Assembly: GCA_963638105.1 (NCBI GenBank)
Contig: CAVHPP010000001.1
Location: 1-64,000, forward strand
Direction: 5' to 3'
Source: CAG-217 sp963638105
GTDB taxonomy: Bacteria > Bacillota > Clostridia > Oscillospirales > Acutalibacteraceae
DNA: 64,000 bases
Below the pieces are notes generated by a model that worked only from the letters and a program-made list of their open reading frames with translations, searched no databases and was not told the origin of the DNA. The translations under genes were made by a program, and so were the position numbers. Positions 52,681 to 60,094 of the stretch are shown here, piece after piece (the stretch's first letter is position 1; every line of letters starts with the position of its first letter).

Positions 52681-53127
52681 ATGAAGTGTCCGTTTTGCGG
52701 TTACGCAGAGAGCAAAGTGATCGACTCGCGACCTACCGACGAGAACGAGCGCATTCGCCGTCGTCGGGAGTGTATGCAGTGCGGCAAGCGCTTTACCACT
52801 TATGAGATCATCGAGGATGTGCCCATTATTGTGGTGAAGAAGGACAAGAGCCGTGAGGTCTTTGACCGCAACAAGATTCTGAAGGGTATGCTCCGCGCCT
52901 GCGAAAAGCGGCCGGTGACCGTAGAGGCGCTGGAGACTGCGATTTCTGAGATCGAGACCACTCTGCAAAGCGCCTTGGACCGTGAGGTCACCAGCGTGCG
53001 CATCGGCGAGCTGATTATGGAAAAGCTGCGGGGAATCGACGAGGTGGCTTATGTGCGCTTTGCTTCTGTTTACAAGGAGTTTGACAGCGCCAGCGCCTTT
53101 GTGGATGAGATTTCCAAATTGCAATAA
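52681..53127 (+). CDS. nrdR: Transcriptional repressor NrdR
   Basis: Represses ribonucleotide reductase genes when dATP is plentiful. Zinc ribbon CPFCG...CMQCGKRF (residues 3-34) then an ATP-cone (about 49-139, VVKKDKSREVFDRNKILKGMLRAC). ATG 52681 follows AGGGGGG; a longer frame is open but lacks a start signal. 148 aa, the family length. No nrd gene is in the window. Confidence 0.97.
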   Translation: MKCPFCGYAESKVIDSRPTDENERIRRRRECMQCGKRFTTYEIIEDVPIIVVKKDKSREVFDRNKILKGMLRACEKRPVTVEALETAISEIETTLQSALDREVTSVRIGELIMEKLRGIDEVAYVRFASVYKEFDSASAFVDEISKLQ

Positions 53128-53136
53128 ATCTGTTTT

Positions 53137-53163
53137 GCGCCCGGCATTTGTCGGGTGCTTTTT
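53137..53163 (+). terminator. Terminator after nrdR
   Basis: Seven-pair stem (53137-53143 with 53152-53158, one G-T pair) then five T. Confidence 0.65.
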
Positions 53164-53183
53164 CTCTTTTTTTGCCCCGGGTA

Positions 53184-53217
53184 TTGAAAACCTACTAAAT
53201 ATATGGTATTATAGGTT
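53184..53217 (+). promoter_or_regulatory. Promoter of the Rrf2 gene with overlapping inverted repeat
   Basis: TTGAAA (53184-53189), 17-base spacer, TATTAT (53207-53212). AACCTA...TAGGTT (53189-53217) spans spacer and -10 box and looks like an operator, possibly for self-repression. Confidence 0.65.
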
Positions 53218-53236
53218 AAAGAAAGGACGTGACGGT

Positions 53237-53674
53237 ATGAAAATCTCTACCAAAGGACGCTACGCACTGCGTATGATGCTGGATTTGGCTGAGCATAGTG
53301 AACAGGGCTTTGTGTCGCTGAAGGAGATCGCTGCCCGTCAGGATATATCCAAGAAGTATTTGGAGCAGATCGTGGCGGTGCTTAACCGCCCGGATTTCTT
53401 AAAGACCAACCGAGGCTACCAGGGGGGCTATCGTCTGGCCAAGACCCCGGACCGGTATACGGTTGGCGATATTCTTCGTTTGACGGAGGGCGGCTTGGCG
53501 CCGGTGGCCTGCCTGGAGGAGGAGCCGAACACCTGCCCCCGCGCCGCTTCCTGCGCGACGCTGCCGGTGTGGGCCGGGTTGTATAAAGCCATCAATACCT
53601 ACCTGGACAGCATTACCCTGCAAGACCTGCTGGAGCAGGAGCATAAAAATGACGATTACTCCTATGTGATCTAA
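53237..53674 (+). CDS. Rrf2-family transcriptional regulator
   Basis: 145 aa. N-terminal winged helix MKISTKGRYALRMMLDLAEH...GGYRLAK. Three cysteines, ACLEEEPNTCPRAASC, have CX7CX5C spacing; IscR has CX5CX7C, so an Fe-S cluster is possible but the spacing is reversed. CymR-like cysteine regulators of Bacillota are the other candidate. No isc/suf or cysteine genes adjoin. ATG 53237 has AAAGGACG upstream. Confidence 0.9.
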   Translation: MKISTKGRYALRMMLDLAEHSEQGFVSLKEIAARQDISKKYLEQIVAVLNRPDFLKTNRGYQGGYRLAKTPDRYTVGDILRLTEGGLAPVACLEEEPNTCPRAASCATLPVWAGLYKAINTYLDSITLQDLLEQEHKNDDYSYVI

Positions 53675-53680
53675 ACGCGG

Positions 53681-53711
53681 ACCGCCTTGTTGATACAGGG
53701 CGGTATTTTTT
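53681..53711 (+). terminator. Terminator after the Rrf2 gene
   Basis: Ten-pair stem (53681-53690 with 53694-53704 region) followed by A and seven T. Confidence 0.8.
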
Positions 53712-53724
53712 TGTTCAAAAAGGG

Positions 53725-53774
53725 TTGACAAATACCCATAGGGGGTATATAGTAAAAATACCCCGTAGGGGTAT
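53725..53774 (+). promoter_or_regulatory. Copper-responsive promoter with two CsoR operators
   Basis: TTGACA (53725-53730), 17-base spacer, TATAGT (53748-53753). ATACCCATAGGGGGTAT (53732-53748) fills the spacer, and ATACCCCGTAGGGGTAT (53758-53774) covers the transcription start. Both match the GC-centred CsoR operator type. Confidence 0.85.
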
Positions 53775-53791
53775 AGAAAGGGAGTGCTGTT

Positions 53792-54112
53792 GTGGCAGAT
53801 AAAGACGAAATGCAGCCGGTTTGTGCTTGCTGTGCTAAGAAGAAAGTGCGGGACCCGGAGGAGTACCGGCGGCTGATCCATCGACTGAACCGCATTGAGG
53901 GCCAAATTCGCGGGATCAAGGGTATGATTGAGAAGGACGCCTACTGCACGGATATTTTGGCCCAGTCCGCAGCGGCCGGTGCGGCGCTGAATGCCTTTAA
54001 CCGAGAACTGCTGTCCACGCATATTCGCACCTGTGTTGCGGAGGATATAAAGGCCGGCAAGGATGAAACGCTGGACGATTTGCTGGCCACATTGCAAAAA
54101 TTGATGAAATAG
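53792..54112 (+). CDS. csoR: CsoR-family copper-sensing repressor
   Basis: 106 aa four-helix repressor. Copper ligands appear as Cys in DAYCTDIL and His/Cys in STHIRTC, the Cys-His-Cys set of CsoR. An extra N-terminal CACC pair is present, frequent in clostridial members. RLNRIEGQIRGIKGMIE is the family helix. GTG start follows AAAGGGAG. Its own promoter holds two matching operators, and the copper ATPase follows 30 bases later. Confidence 0.94.
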   Translation: MADKDEMQPVCACCAKKKVRDPEEYRRLIHRLNRIEGQIRGIKGMIEKDAYCTDILAQSAAAGAALNAFNRELLSTHIRTCVAEDIKAGKDETLDDLLATLQKLMK

Positions 54113-54142
54113 CGGCGCATATTGGCGCCGGGAGGTGAGAGC

Positions 54143-56665
54143 TTGGAACAATATAATGTGACGGGGATGAGCTGCGCCGCGTGCAGCGCCCGGGTGGAAA
54201 AAGCGGTGCGCGCCGTGCCCGGGGTGGAAAGCTGCTCTGTCAGTCTGCTTACCAATTCCATGGGCGTCACCGGTACAGCCGCCCCGGAGCAAATTATTGC
54301 CGCTGTGGAAAAGGCCGGTTACGGCGCCGGCTTAAAACAAAAGGGCGGCGCTGCCCCGCAGCCGGCGGCAGACCCGCTGAAAGATACCCAGACGCCAAAG
54401 TTGTTGCGGCGGCTGATCAGCTCCGTGGTGTTTTTGCTGATTTTAATGTACTTCTCCATGGGACACATGATGTGGAACTGGCCGCTACCGACGGCCTTAG
54501 AGGGCAACCACATTGCCATGGGGCTGCTGCAAATGCTGCTGACCATTATGATTATGATCATCAACGGCCGCTTTTTTGTCAGCGGCTTTAAGAGCCTGTG
54601 GCACCGGGCGCCCAATATGGACACCTTGGTGGCGCTGGGCGCGGCTGCGGCTTTTGGGTATAGCACTTACGCGCTGTTTGCCATGACCGGCGCCCAGGTG
54701 GCGGGCGATGCAGACGGCGTGATGCACTATATGCACGAGTTTTACTTTGAGTCCGCCGCTATGATTTTAACGCTGATTACCGTGGGCAAAACATTGGAGG
54801 CCCGCTCCAAAGGCAAGACCACAGACGCACTGAAGAGCTTGATGCGGCTGGCGCCCAAGACGGCGGTGCTGCTGGAGAATGGGAAAGAGCGCACAGTACC
54901 CATTGAGCAGGTGATGACCGGCATGGAATTTGCCGTGCGGCCGGGGGAGCATGTGCCGGTGGACGGCGTAATTCTGGAGGGCAGCAGCGCGCTGGATGAA
55001 AGCGCCCTCACCGGCGAGAGCGTGCCGGTGGACAAAACCGTGGGCGACCCGGTGTCTGCCGCCACGGTAAACACCTCCGGCTACCTACGGTGCCGTGCCA
55101 CCCGGGTAGGGGAGGACACCACCCTGTCCCAAATCATTCAAATGGTCAGCGACGCTGCCGCCACCAAGGCACCTATCGCTAAGATCGCCGATCGGGTGTC
55201 CGGCGTGTTTGTGCCGGTGGTGATGGCCATTGCCCTGGTAACCACCGTGGTGTGGCTGCTTACCGGTCAGAGCTTTGGCTATGCGCTGGCCCGGGGGATC
55301 TCCGTGCTGGTGATCAGCTGCCCCTGTGCATTGGGACTGGCCACGCCGGTAGCCATTATGGTGGGCAACGGGCTGGGTGCCAAAAACGGCATTCTCTTTA
55401 AGACCGCTGTGTCTTTGGAGGAGACCGGCAAGGCGCAGATTGTGGTGCTGGACAAAACCGGTACCATTACCGAGGGCGCGCCTAAGGTGACGGACTTGGT
55501 ACCTGCCCCCGGGGTGGAAGAAAGCCGTCTGGCGCTTCTGGCCTGCGCGCTGGAACAAAAAAGCGAGCACCCGCTGGCAAAAGCGGTGACCGCATACGGC
55601 GAGGAGCGGCAAATCACCCCGGAGCCGGTTACGGACTTTGAGGCGCTGCCGGGCAATGGCTTGCAGGCAATGCTGAACGGCAAACTGCTGCTGGGCGGCA
55701 GTCTCAGCTATATGCGTAGTCGGGTGTCGGTGCCGAAAAATATGGAGCAGCAAGCGGCAGCACTGGCGGAGCAGGGCAAAACGCCCTTGTTCTTTGCCTA
55801 TGACGGTGCACTGCTGGGTATGATCGCCGTGGCTGATGTGATCAAGCCGGACAGCCCGGAAGCTATCGCGGCGTTGCAAAAGATGGGTATTCGCGTGGTA
55901 ATGCTCACCGGCGACAATCCTCGTACCGCTGCGGCTATCGGTCGGCAGGCGGGGGTAGACCGGGTGATTGCCGGGGTGCTGCCCCAGGGCAAGGAGCAGG
56001 TGGTGCGCGACCTGATGAGCCAAGGCAAGGTCATCATGGTGGGCGACGGTATGAACGACGCGCCGGCCCTGACCCGGGCGGATATCGGTATGGCCATCGG
56101 CGCCGGTACGGATGTGGCGATTGACGCGGCGGATGTGGTGCTGATGCACAGCCGTCTCAGCGATGTGACCGCGGCCATTCGCCTAAGCCGCGCCACACTG
56201 ACTAATATTCACGAGAACCTGTTTTGGGCGTTCTTCTATAATGTGATCGGTATTCCTTTGGCGGCAGGGGTGTGGATTCCCATATTCGGCTGGACCCTGA
56301 ACCCCATGTTTGGCGCGGCGGCTATGAGCCTGTCCAGCTTCTGCGTGGTAACCAATGCCCTGCGGTTGAACCTCTTTCAGCTGCATTCCCCCAAGGGAGA
56401 TAAAAAAATCAAACACCCGGTGGTGCTGGCAGCACTGCCTATGGAAAAGGAGAAGTCTGTAATGACAAAAGTAATGAAAGTGGAGGGTATGATGTGCCCC
56501 CATTGTGAGATGACGGTAAAGAAAGCGCTGGAGGCGCTGCCCCAGGTGGACAGTGCCGTTGCCAGCCACACGGACGGCACCGCTACGGTGACCTTAAACG
56601 GTGATGTGGACGACGCTGTGCTGAAAAAGGCCGTTGAGGACCAAGGTTATACCGTAAAGGACTAA
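54143..56665 (+). CDS. copA: Copper P1B-type ATPase with C-terminal CopZ-like domain
   Basis: Exports Cu(I). Order: N-terminal metal-binding domain GMSCAACSARVEKAV; membrane part with CPC motif (SCPCALGLATP); actuator TGES; phosphorylation DKTGT; ATP-site HP (EHPLAK); GDGMNDAPAL hinge; then an extra 67-residue metal-binding domain, MKVEGMMCPHCEMTVKKAL, at the C-terminus. TTG 54143 follows GGGAGGTGAG by about six bases; TTG 54122 lacks a site. Inside the frame AAGGAG at 56447-56452 precedes ATG 56462 by nine bases, so the last domain may also be made alone. 840 aa. Confidence 0.95.
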   Translation: MEQYNVTGMSCAACSARVEKAVRAVPGVESCSVSLLTNSMGVTGTAAPEQIIAAVEKAGYGAGLKQKGGAAPQPAADPLKDTQTPKLLRRLISSVVFLLILMYFSMGHMMWNWPLPTALEGNHIAMGLLQMLLTIMIMIINGRFFVSGFKSLWHRAPNMDTLVALGAAAAFGYSTYALFAMTGAQVAGDADGVMHYMHEFYFESAAMILTLITVGKTLEARSKGKTTDALKSLMRLAPKTAVLLENGKERTVPIEQVMTGMEFAVRPGEHVPVDGVILEGSSALDESALTGESVPVDKTVGDPVSAATVNTSGYLRCRATRVGEDTTLSQIIQMVSDAAATKAPIAKIADRVSGVFVPVVMAIALVTTVVWLLTGQSFGYALARGISVLVISCPCALGLATPVAIMVGNGLGAKNGILFKTAVSLEETGKAQIVVLDKTGTITEGAPKVTDLVPAPGVEESRLALLACALEQKSEHPLAKAVTAYGEERQITPEPVTDFEALPGNGLQAMLNGKLLLGGSLSYMRSRVSVPKNMEQQAAALAEQGKTPLFFAYDGALLGMIAVADVIKPDSPEAIAALQKMGIRVVMLTGDNPRTAAAIGRQAGVDRVIAGVLPQGKEQVVRDLMSQGKVIMVGDGMNDAPALTRADIGMAIGAGTDVAIDAADVVLMHSRLSDVTAAIRLSRATLTNIHENLFWAFFYNVIGIPLAAGVWIPIFGWTLNPMFGAAAMSLSSFCVVTNALRLNLFQLHSPKGDKKIKHPVVLAALPMEKEKSVMTKVMKVEGMMCPHCEMTVKKALEALPQVDSAVASHTDGTATVTLNGDVDDAVLKKAVEDQGYTVKD
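56462..56665 (+). CDS. copZ: Possible internal start giving free CopZ copper chaperone
   Basis: In frame within copA. ATG 56462 has a good ribosome site (AAGGAG, nine-base spacing) and would give a 67 aa protein MTKVMKVEGMMCPHCEMTV..., the length and motif (C-x-x-C) of CopZ. Whether the site is used is not shown by sequence; the coding frame is continuous, so the fusion is also made. Confidence 0.45.
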   Translation: MTKVMKVEGMMCPHCEMTVKKALEALPQVDSAVASHTDGTATVTLNGDVDDAVLKKAVEDQGYTVKD

Positions 56666-56679
56666 GACGAAAAAAAGAC

Positions 56680-56720
56680 GGCTCCCCGGCGACTGTGTGC
56701 GTGCCGGGGGAGCCTTTTTT
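56680..56720 (+). terminator. Terminator after copA
   Basis: Eleven-pair GC-rich stem (56680-56690 with 56703-56714) then six T. Confidence 0.9.
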
Positions 56721-56763
56721 GCGTTCTTCCACCGGGGGTGGAGTGATTTCCACGCACCGTGCC

Positions 56764-56793
56764 TTGCCAAATGGGCGCTCTGCTGCCTATACT
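56764..56793 (+). promoter_or_regulatory. SigA promoter of the lipoprotein gene
   Basis: TTGCCA (56764-56769), 18-base spacer, TATACT (56788-56793). Confidence 0.65.
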
Positions 56794-56824
56794 GGAGTTG
56801 CCCCCGGGCAGAAAGGATGATTGT

Positions 56825-57757
56825 ATGAAACGGATTTTAGCCCTTTTACTTTGCGTGGTGTCGGCATTGGCACTGTGCGCTTGCAGCAAGGCAGATCCTG
56901 CCCAGCCGGCAGGTGCTCGGTTTGACAAGCCATTGCAGCAGCAGACGGAAAACCAACTCCAACCCCAAAGCAACATTTACCTGACGGCGGATACATTCTA
57001 TTATGCCACGGAGGATACCGATGAGCGGAACACCTTTGGTACGCCCCAAAAGCTGATGGCCTATGACCTGCTGACCGGCAAGACCCGCACGGTGCTGGAC
57101 GGGGTGAGCAATATTGCGCAGTTGTGCCGCATAGGCAACACCCTGTATTTTACCTGCTATGCTTATACGGATACGGACAAAACCCTGTGGGGCTTTTGCC
57201 TGTATGCTTACGATATAGACAAGGACTGGCCAGCATGCATTTACGCCACGCCCAATACCAGCGATGGGGTAGAACTGGCCCCTTGCGGAGAGACGCTGTT
57301 TTATCTGTGCAACACCCGGGACCAGGACGGTATGAGCGCAGACGAAAGCGGCAAAGGTGAGCTGCACGCCTGCACAGCCGCAGAGGACAAGGTGCTGCAA
57401 ACCGGGTTGGAGACAGAGCGGTGCTACTTTTATGAATGGTCGGACAACGCAGCGTATCTGCTGACTAACGACGGCGGTACGGATCAGTGCTATCATCTGG
57501 ACTACAAGGGCAAAATGACCCCCACCAATCACCGGCCAAAGACAGAGCCGCAGGAAGAAAATGCCGAACCCTCAAACAAACCGGTGACTGTGGCGGATTA
57601 TCAAAATTATTCCATAGAGATCACCTGTACCGTGCCCAAAAAGCCAAAAGACAGCGACTGCGGCTATCGTTATATTGCCCGGTATGTGCTCAAGGAAAAA
57701 GCCACCGGCAAGTCTTATGCCCTGTGCAGCGGCAGCTACTGGTATTATTACATCTAA
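56825..57757 (+). CDS. Secreted lipoprotein of unknown function
   Basis: 310 aa. Signal peptide MKRILALLLCVVSALALCAC with lipobox LCAC, predicted lipidated Cys20. The remainder looks like repeated beta strands (YLTADTFYYATEDT, LMAYDLLTGKTRTVLDGV, YFTCYAY, LFYLCNT, AYLLTNDGGTDQCYHLD), as in propeller-type proteins that report on or bind ligands; this is a weak inference. ATG 56825 follows AAAGGATG. Confidence 0.8.
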   Translation: MKRILALLLCVVSALALCACSKADPAQPAGARFDKPLQQQTENQLQPQSNIYLTADTFYYATEDTDERNTFGTPQKLMAYDLLTGKTRTVLDGVSNIAQLCRIGNTLYFTCYAYTDTDKTLWGFCLYAYDIDKDWPACIYATPNTSDGVELAPCGETLFYLCNTRDQDGMSADESGKGELHACTAAEDKVLQTGLETERCYFYEWSDNAAYLLTNDGGTDQCYHLDYKGKMTPTNHRPKTEPQEENAEPSNKPVTVADYQNYSIEITCTVPKKPKDSDCGYRYIARYVLKEKATGKSYALCSGSYWYYYI

Positions 57758-57808
57758 AGCGACGGTTGTCCCCTTTTGCCGCTTTTGTGCAAAATTGACA
57801 AATAATGC

Positions 57809-57837
57809 TTGCACTGCGGCGATAAAACTGGTAATAT
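57809..57837 (+). promoter_or_regulatory. SigA promoter of GPH transporter 1
   Basis: TTGCAC (57809-57814), 17-base spacer, TAATAT (57832-57837). The 36 bases 57798-57833 partly match those before the second GPH gene (60041-60076). Confidence 0.65.
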
Positions 57838-57859
57838 AGAAGAGTAAAGGGGGATTTCT

Positions 57860-59365
57860 ATGTCCAGTCAAGTGCGTACTTATACGGCGAAGGAACGGAA
57901 TATGTACCTGGTGGGTATGATGGGTCAGAATATGATCTACAACATCATCGGCACCGGGCTGTATTTCTACTTTCAATCGGTGATCTTTATTCCGGCAATG
58001 GCCATCAGTATCTTTATGGCCGTGGCGCGGGTGTGGGACGCCATTAACGACCCAATGATGGGCACCTTTGTGGATCGCACCAACTCCAAGTGGGGTAAGT
58101 GCCGGCCGTATTTGCTGTTTTCACCGGCCGTTATTATGGTGATCACCATACTGACTTTCTGTAACGGTATGTATAGCTCTGCCAATTCTCCCGGCAAGAA
58201 TGCCCTGATCGTGGGCTGGGCTGCCGTGTCTTATATCCTGTGGGGTATGTGCTACACGGTAGGGGATATTCCCTTGTGGGGCGTGACCTCCCGTATGACC
58301 GAGGTGGAGAAGGACCGGGCGTCCATTCTCTCCCTTGCCCGTATTGCTGCGGGCCTAGGCGGCGGCGTGGTGCTGCTGACCATCAATCCGCTGTCTCAGG
58401 CGCTGGGGCAAAAGTTGGAGTCCGCCGCCGGTTCTGCACTGAAGGGCCAGCAAATGGGCTTTATCATCGTGGCAGTGATCTTAACGGTGATCGGCTGCGG
58501 TATGTTCCAGATGACCGGTGTTTTTGTGCGTGAGCGTGTGCCCTCTGCAGAGCAGAAGTTCGGGTTTAAGGAGAACTTTAAGATCATGTGGGGCAACAAG
58601 CCCTTCCGCAACCAGCTGATCAGCGGCGTGTTGCGCTCGCCCATTCAGATCTTGCTGTCTGTTGCCATGACCCTGATGTCTTATTACTACGGCAACTACT
58701 TTGGCGATTATATGCTCTATATGATCGTTTTCGGCGGCGCTATTTTTGGCGGCCAGTTTATCGCCATGGCGCTGGTGCCCAAGCTGACGGAAAAGCACGA
58801 CAAGACCCGTATGCTCATCGGTTCTACCATTATGAGCGCCGTTCCCTTTGCGCTGATCTATCCGGTGTACCTGCTGGCGCCTCGGGATCTGGATCAGCCG
58901 CTGTGGGTGGCAATCCTGTTTGTGGTCTTTGCCCTGGCAGGCGGCGGTATGGGCGCTTTGAATGTGCTCCAGTCTGTGATGATCGCCGACGCGGTGGACT
59001 ATGAGGAGTACCACAAGGGCTATCGCCCGGACGGTGTGTTTTTCTCCGGTCAGTCTTTTATTACCAAGCTGTCCGCCGGGATCAGCTCTATTATTCAGGG
59101 CGTCGGCTACTCCATTGTGGGCTTTAGCGGCGACAATGTAAGCGCCTGTAATGAGGCTCTGCGTGCCGGTGCGTCCTTTAAGGATCAGTTTCCCCAGTAT
59201 GCGGGGATGATGTTCTTCCTGTGTTCTATCCCGCCGGCCATCGGTCTGTTCTTGTCTATCATTCCGTTGCGTCACTACGGTATGACGGACGAGGAGCACC
59301 GCACCATTTTGGAAGCGCTGGTGCAGCGCCGTAATGCTCAGACAGAAGAAACCGCAGATAACTGA
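57860..59365 (+). CDS. GPH-family sugar:cation symporter 1
   Basis: MFS-fold transporter of the glycoside-pentoside-hexuronide family (MelB-like), 501 aa with about twelve helices. VWDAINDPMMGTFVDRTNSKWGKCRPYLLF is the family signature between helices 2 and 3; DYEEYHKGYRPDGVFFSGQSF is the conserved C-half loop. Start MSSQVRTYTAKERNMYL follows AAAGGGGG. Substrate unknown; closely related to the gene at 60095. Confidence 0.93.
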   Translation: MSSQVRTYTAKERNMYLVGMMGQNMIYNIIGTGLYFYFQSVIFIPAMAISIFMAVARVWDAINDPMMGTFVDRTNSKWGKCRPYLLFSPAVIMVITILTFCNGMYSSANSPGKNALIVGWAAVSYILWGMCYTVGDIPLWGVTSRMTEVEKDRASILSLARIAAGLGGGVVLLTINPLSQALGQKLESAAGSALKGQQMGFIIVAVILTVIGCGMFQMTGVFVRERVPSAEQKFGFKENFKIMWGNKPFRNQLISGVLRSPIQILLSVAMTLMSYYYGNYFGDYMLYMIVFGGAIFGGQFIAMALVPKLTEKHDKTRMLIGSTIMSAVPFALIYPVYLLAPRDLDQPLWVAILFVVFALAGGGMGALNVLQSVMIADAVDYEEYHKGYRPDGVFFSGQSFITKLSAGISSIIQGVGYSIVGFSGDNVSACNEALRAGASFKDQFPQYAGMMFFLCSIPPAIGLFLSIIPLRHYGMTDEEHRTILEALVQRRNAQTEETADN

Positions 59366-59376
59366 TGAAACCAATA

Positions 59377-59408
59377 AAGCCTGAGGGCTGCGCGGCTCTC
59401 AGGCTTTT
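59377..59408 (+). terminator. Terminator after GPH transporter 1
   Basis: Nine-pair stem (59377-59385 with 59398-59406), short T-tract of four. Confidence 0.65.
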
Positions 59409-59426
59409 GCTATATTCGGAGGCATT

Positions 59427-59984
59427 ATGACCATTCGACCCTATCGCCCGGCGGACCGGGACCGGCTGCGCCAAATTTGCCGGGAGACGGCGGCCAAACC
59501 GTTTCAAAGAACCGGGCGCACCTTAGAGGCGGTAACGCTGATTTATAATGACTATTTTACGGCTTACGAGCCGGGGCATATTTTTGTGCTGGCGGACGAA
59601 AGTGATCGGGCGGTGGGGTACATTCTCTGTGCTACGGACTACCGGGGCTTTGTGCATCGCTACCGCACCACTTATTTGCGCCGGGTGTTGCGCACAGCGC
59701 CGGATCAGGCGGCGGGCTTGCTGGGCTATTTGTGGTGTCTGGGCAAAATCAAAAACCGGCCGGTGCACTTCCATCTGGATATACTGCCGCCCTATCAGCG
59801 GCAGGGGTGGGGTACGCGGCTAATGGACACCCTGTGCTGTCATTTGCGGGAGCTGGGCGTAGACTACCTTTCCTGCTGCGGGGTCAGCCGGGACTCCGCC
59901 GGGTACAAAATGTACCGCAAATACGGCTTTACAGAGCGTTACGATTACGGCCATAACACCGTATCTTTGTCCCTGCGGCTGTAA
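59427..59984 (+). CDS. GNAT-family N-acetyltransferase
   Basis: 185 aa. The acetyl-CoA loop is seen as LPPYQRQGWGTRLMDTL (Q/R-x-x-G-x-G), then the C-terminal V-shaped strand region YLSCCGVSRDSAGYKMYRKYGF. The substrate is not predictable; the family modifies amines of sugars, peptides or drugs. Ribosome site GGAGG. Sits between two paralogous transporters. Confidence 0.9.
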   Translation: MTIRPYRPADRDRLRQICRETAAKPFQRTGRTLEAVTLIYNDYFTAYEPGHIFVLADESDRAVGYILCATDYRGFVHRYRTTYLRRVLRTAPDQAAGLLGYLWCLGKIKNRPVHFHLDILPPYQRQGWGTRLMDTLCCHLRELGVDYLSCCGVSRDSAGYKMYRKYGFTERYDYGHNTVSLSLRL

Positions 59985-60051
59985 GTGAAATTACAAAGTG
60001 GACAAATGTCTTACATTTTGGTGCACACTGTCGTTTTTGCACAAATAATCC

Positions 60052-60076
60052 TTGCTATTTGCCACACATACTGGTA
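60052..60076 (+). promoter_or_regulatory. Promoter of GPH transporter 2, cut by the assembly gap
   Basis: TTGCTA (60052-60057), 17-base spacer, then TA at 60075-60076 where the N run starts, so most of the -10 box is missing. Confidence 0.55.
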
Positions 60077-60086
60077 NNNNNNNNNN
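60077..60086. other. Assembly gap of ten N before GPH transporter 2
   Basis: Falls between the -10 box and the start codon; by comparison with the first paralogue about 18 bases including the ribosome site are probably missing. Confidence 0.9.
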
Positions 60087-60094
60087 TCGATAAA

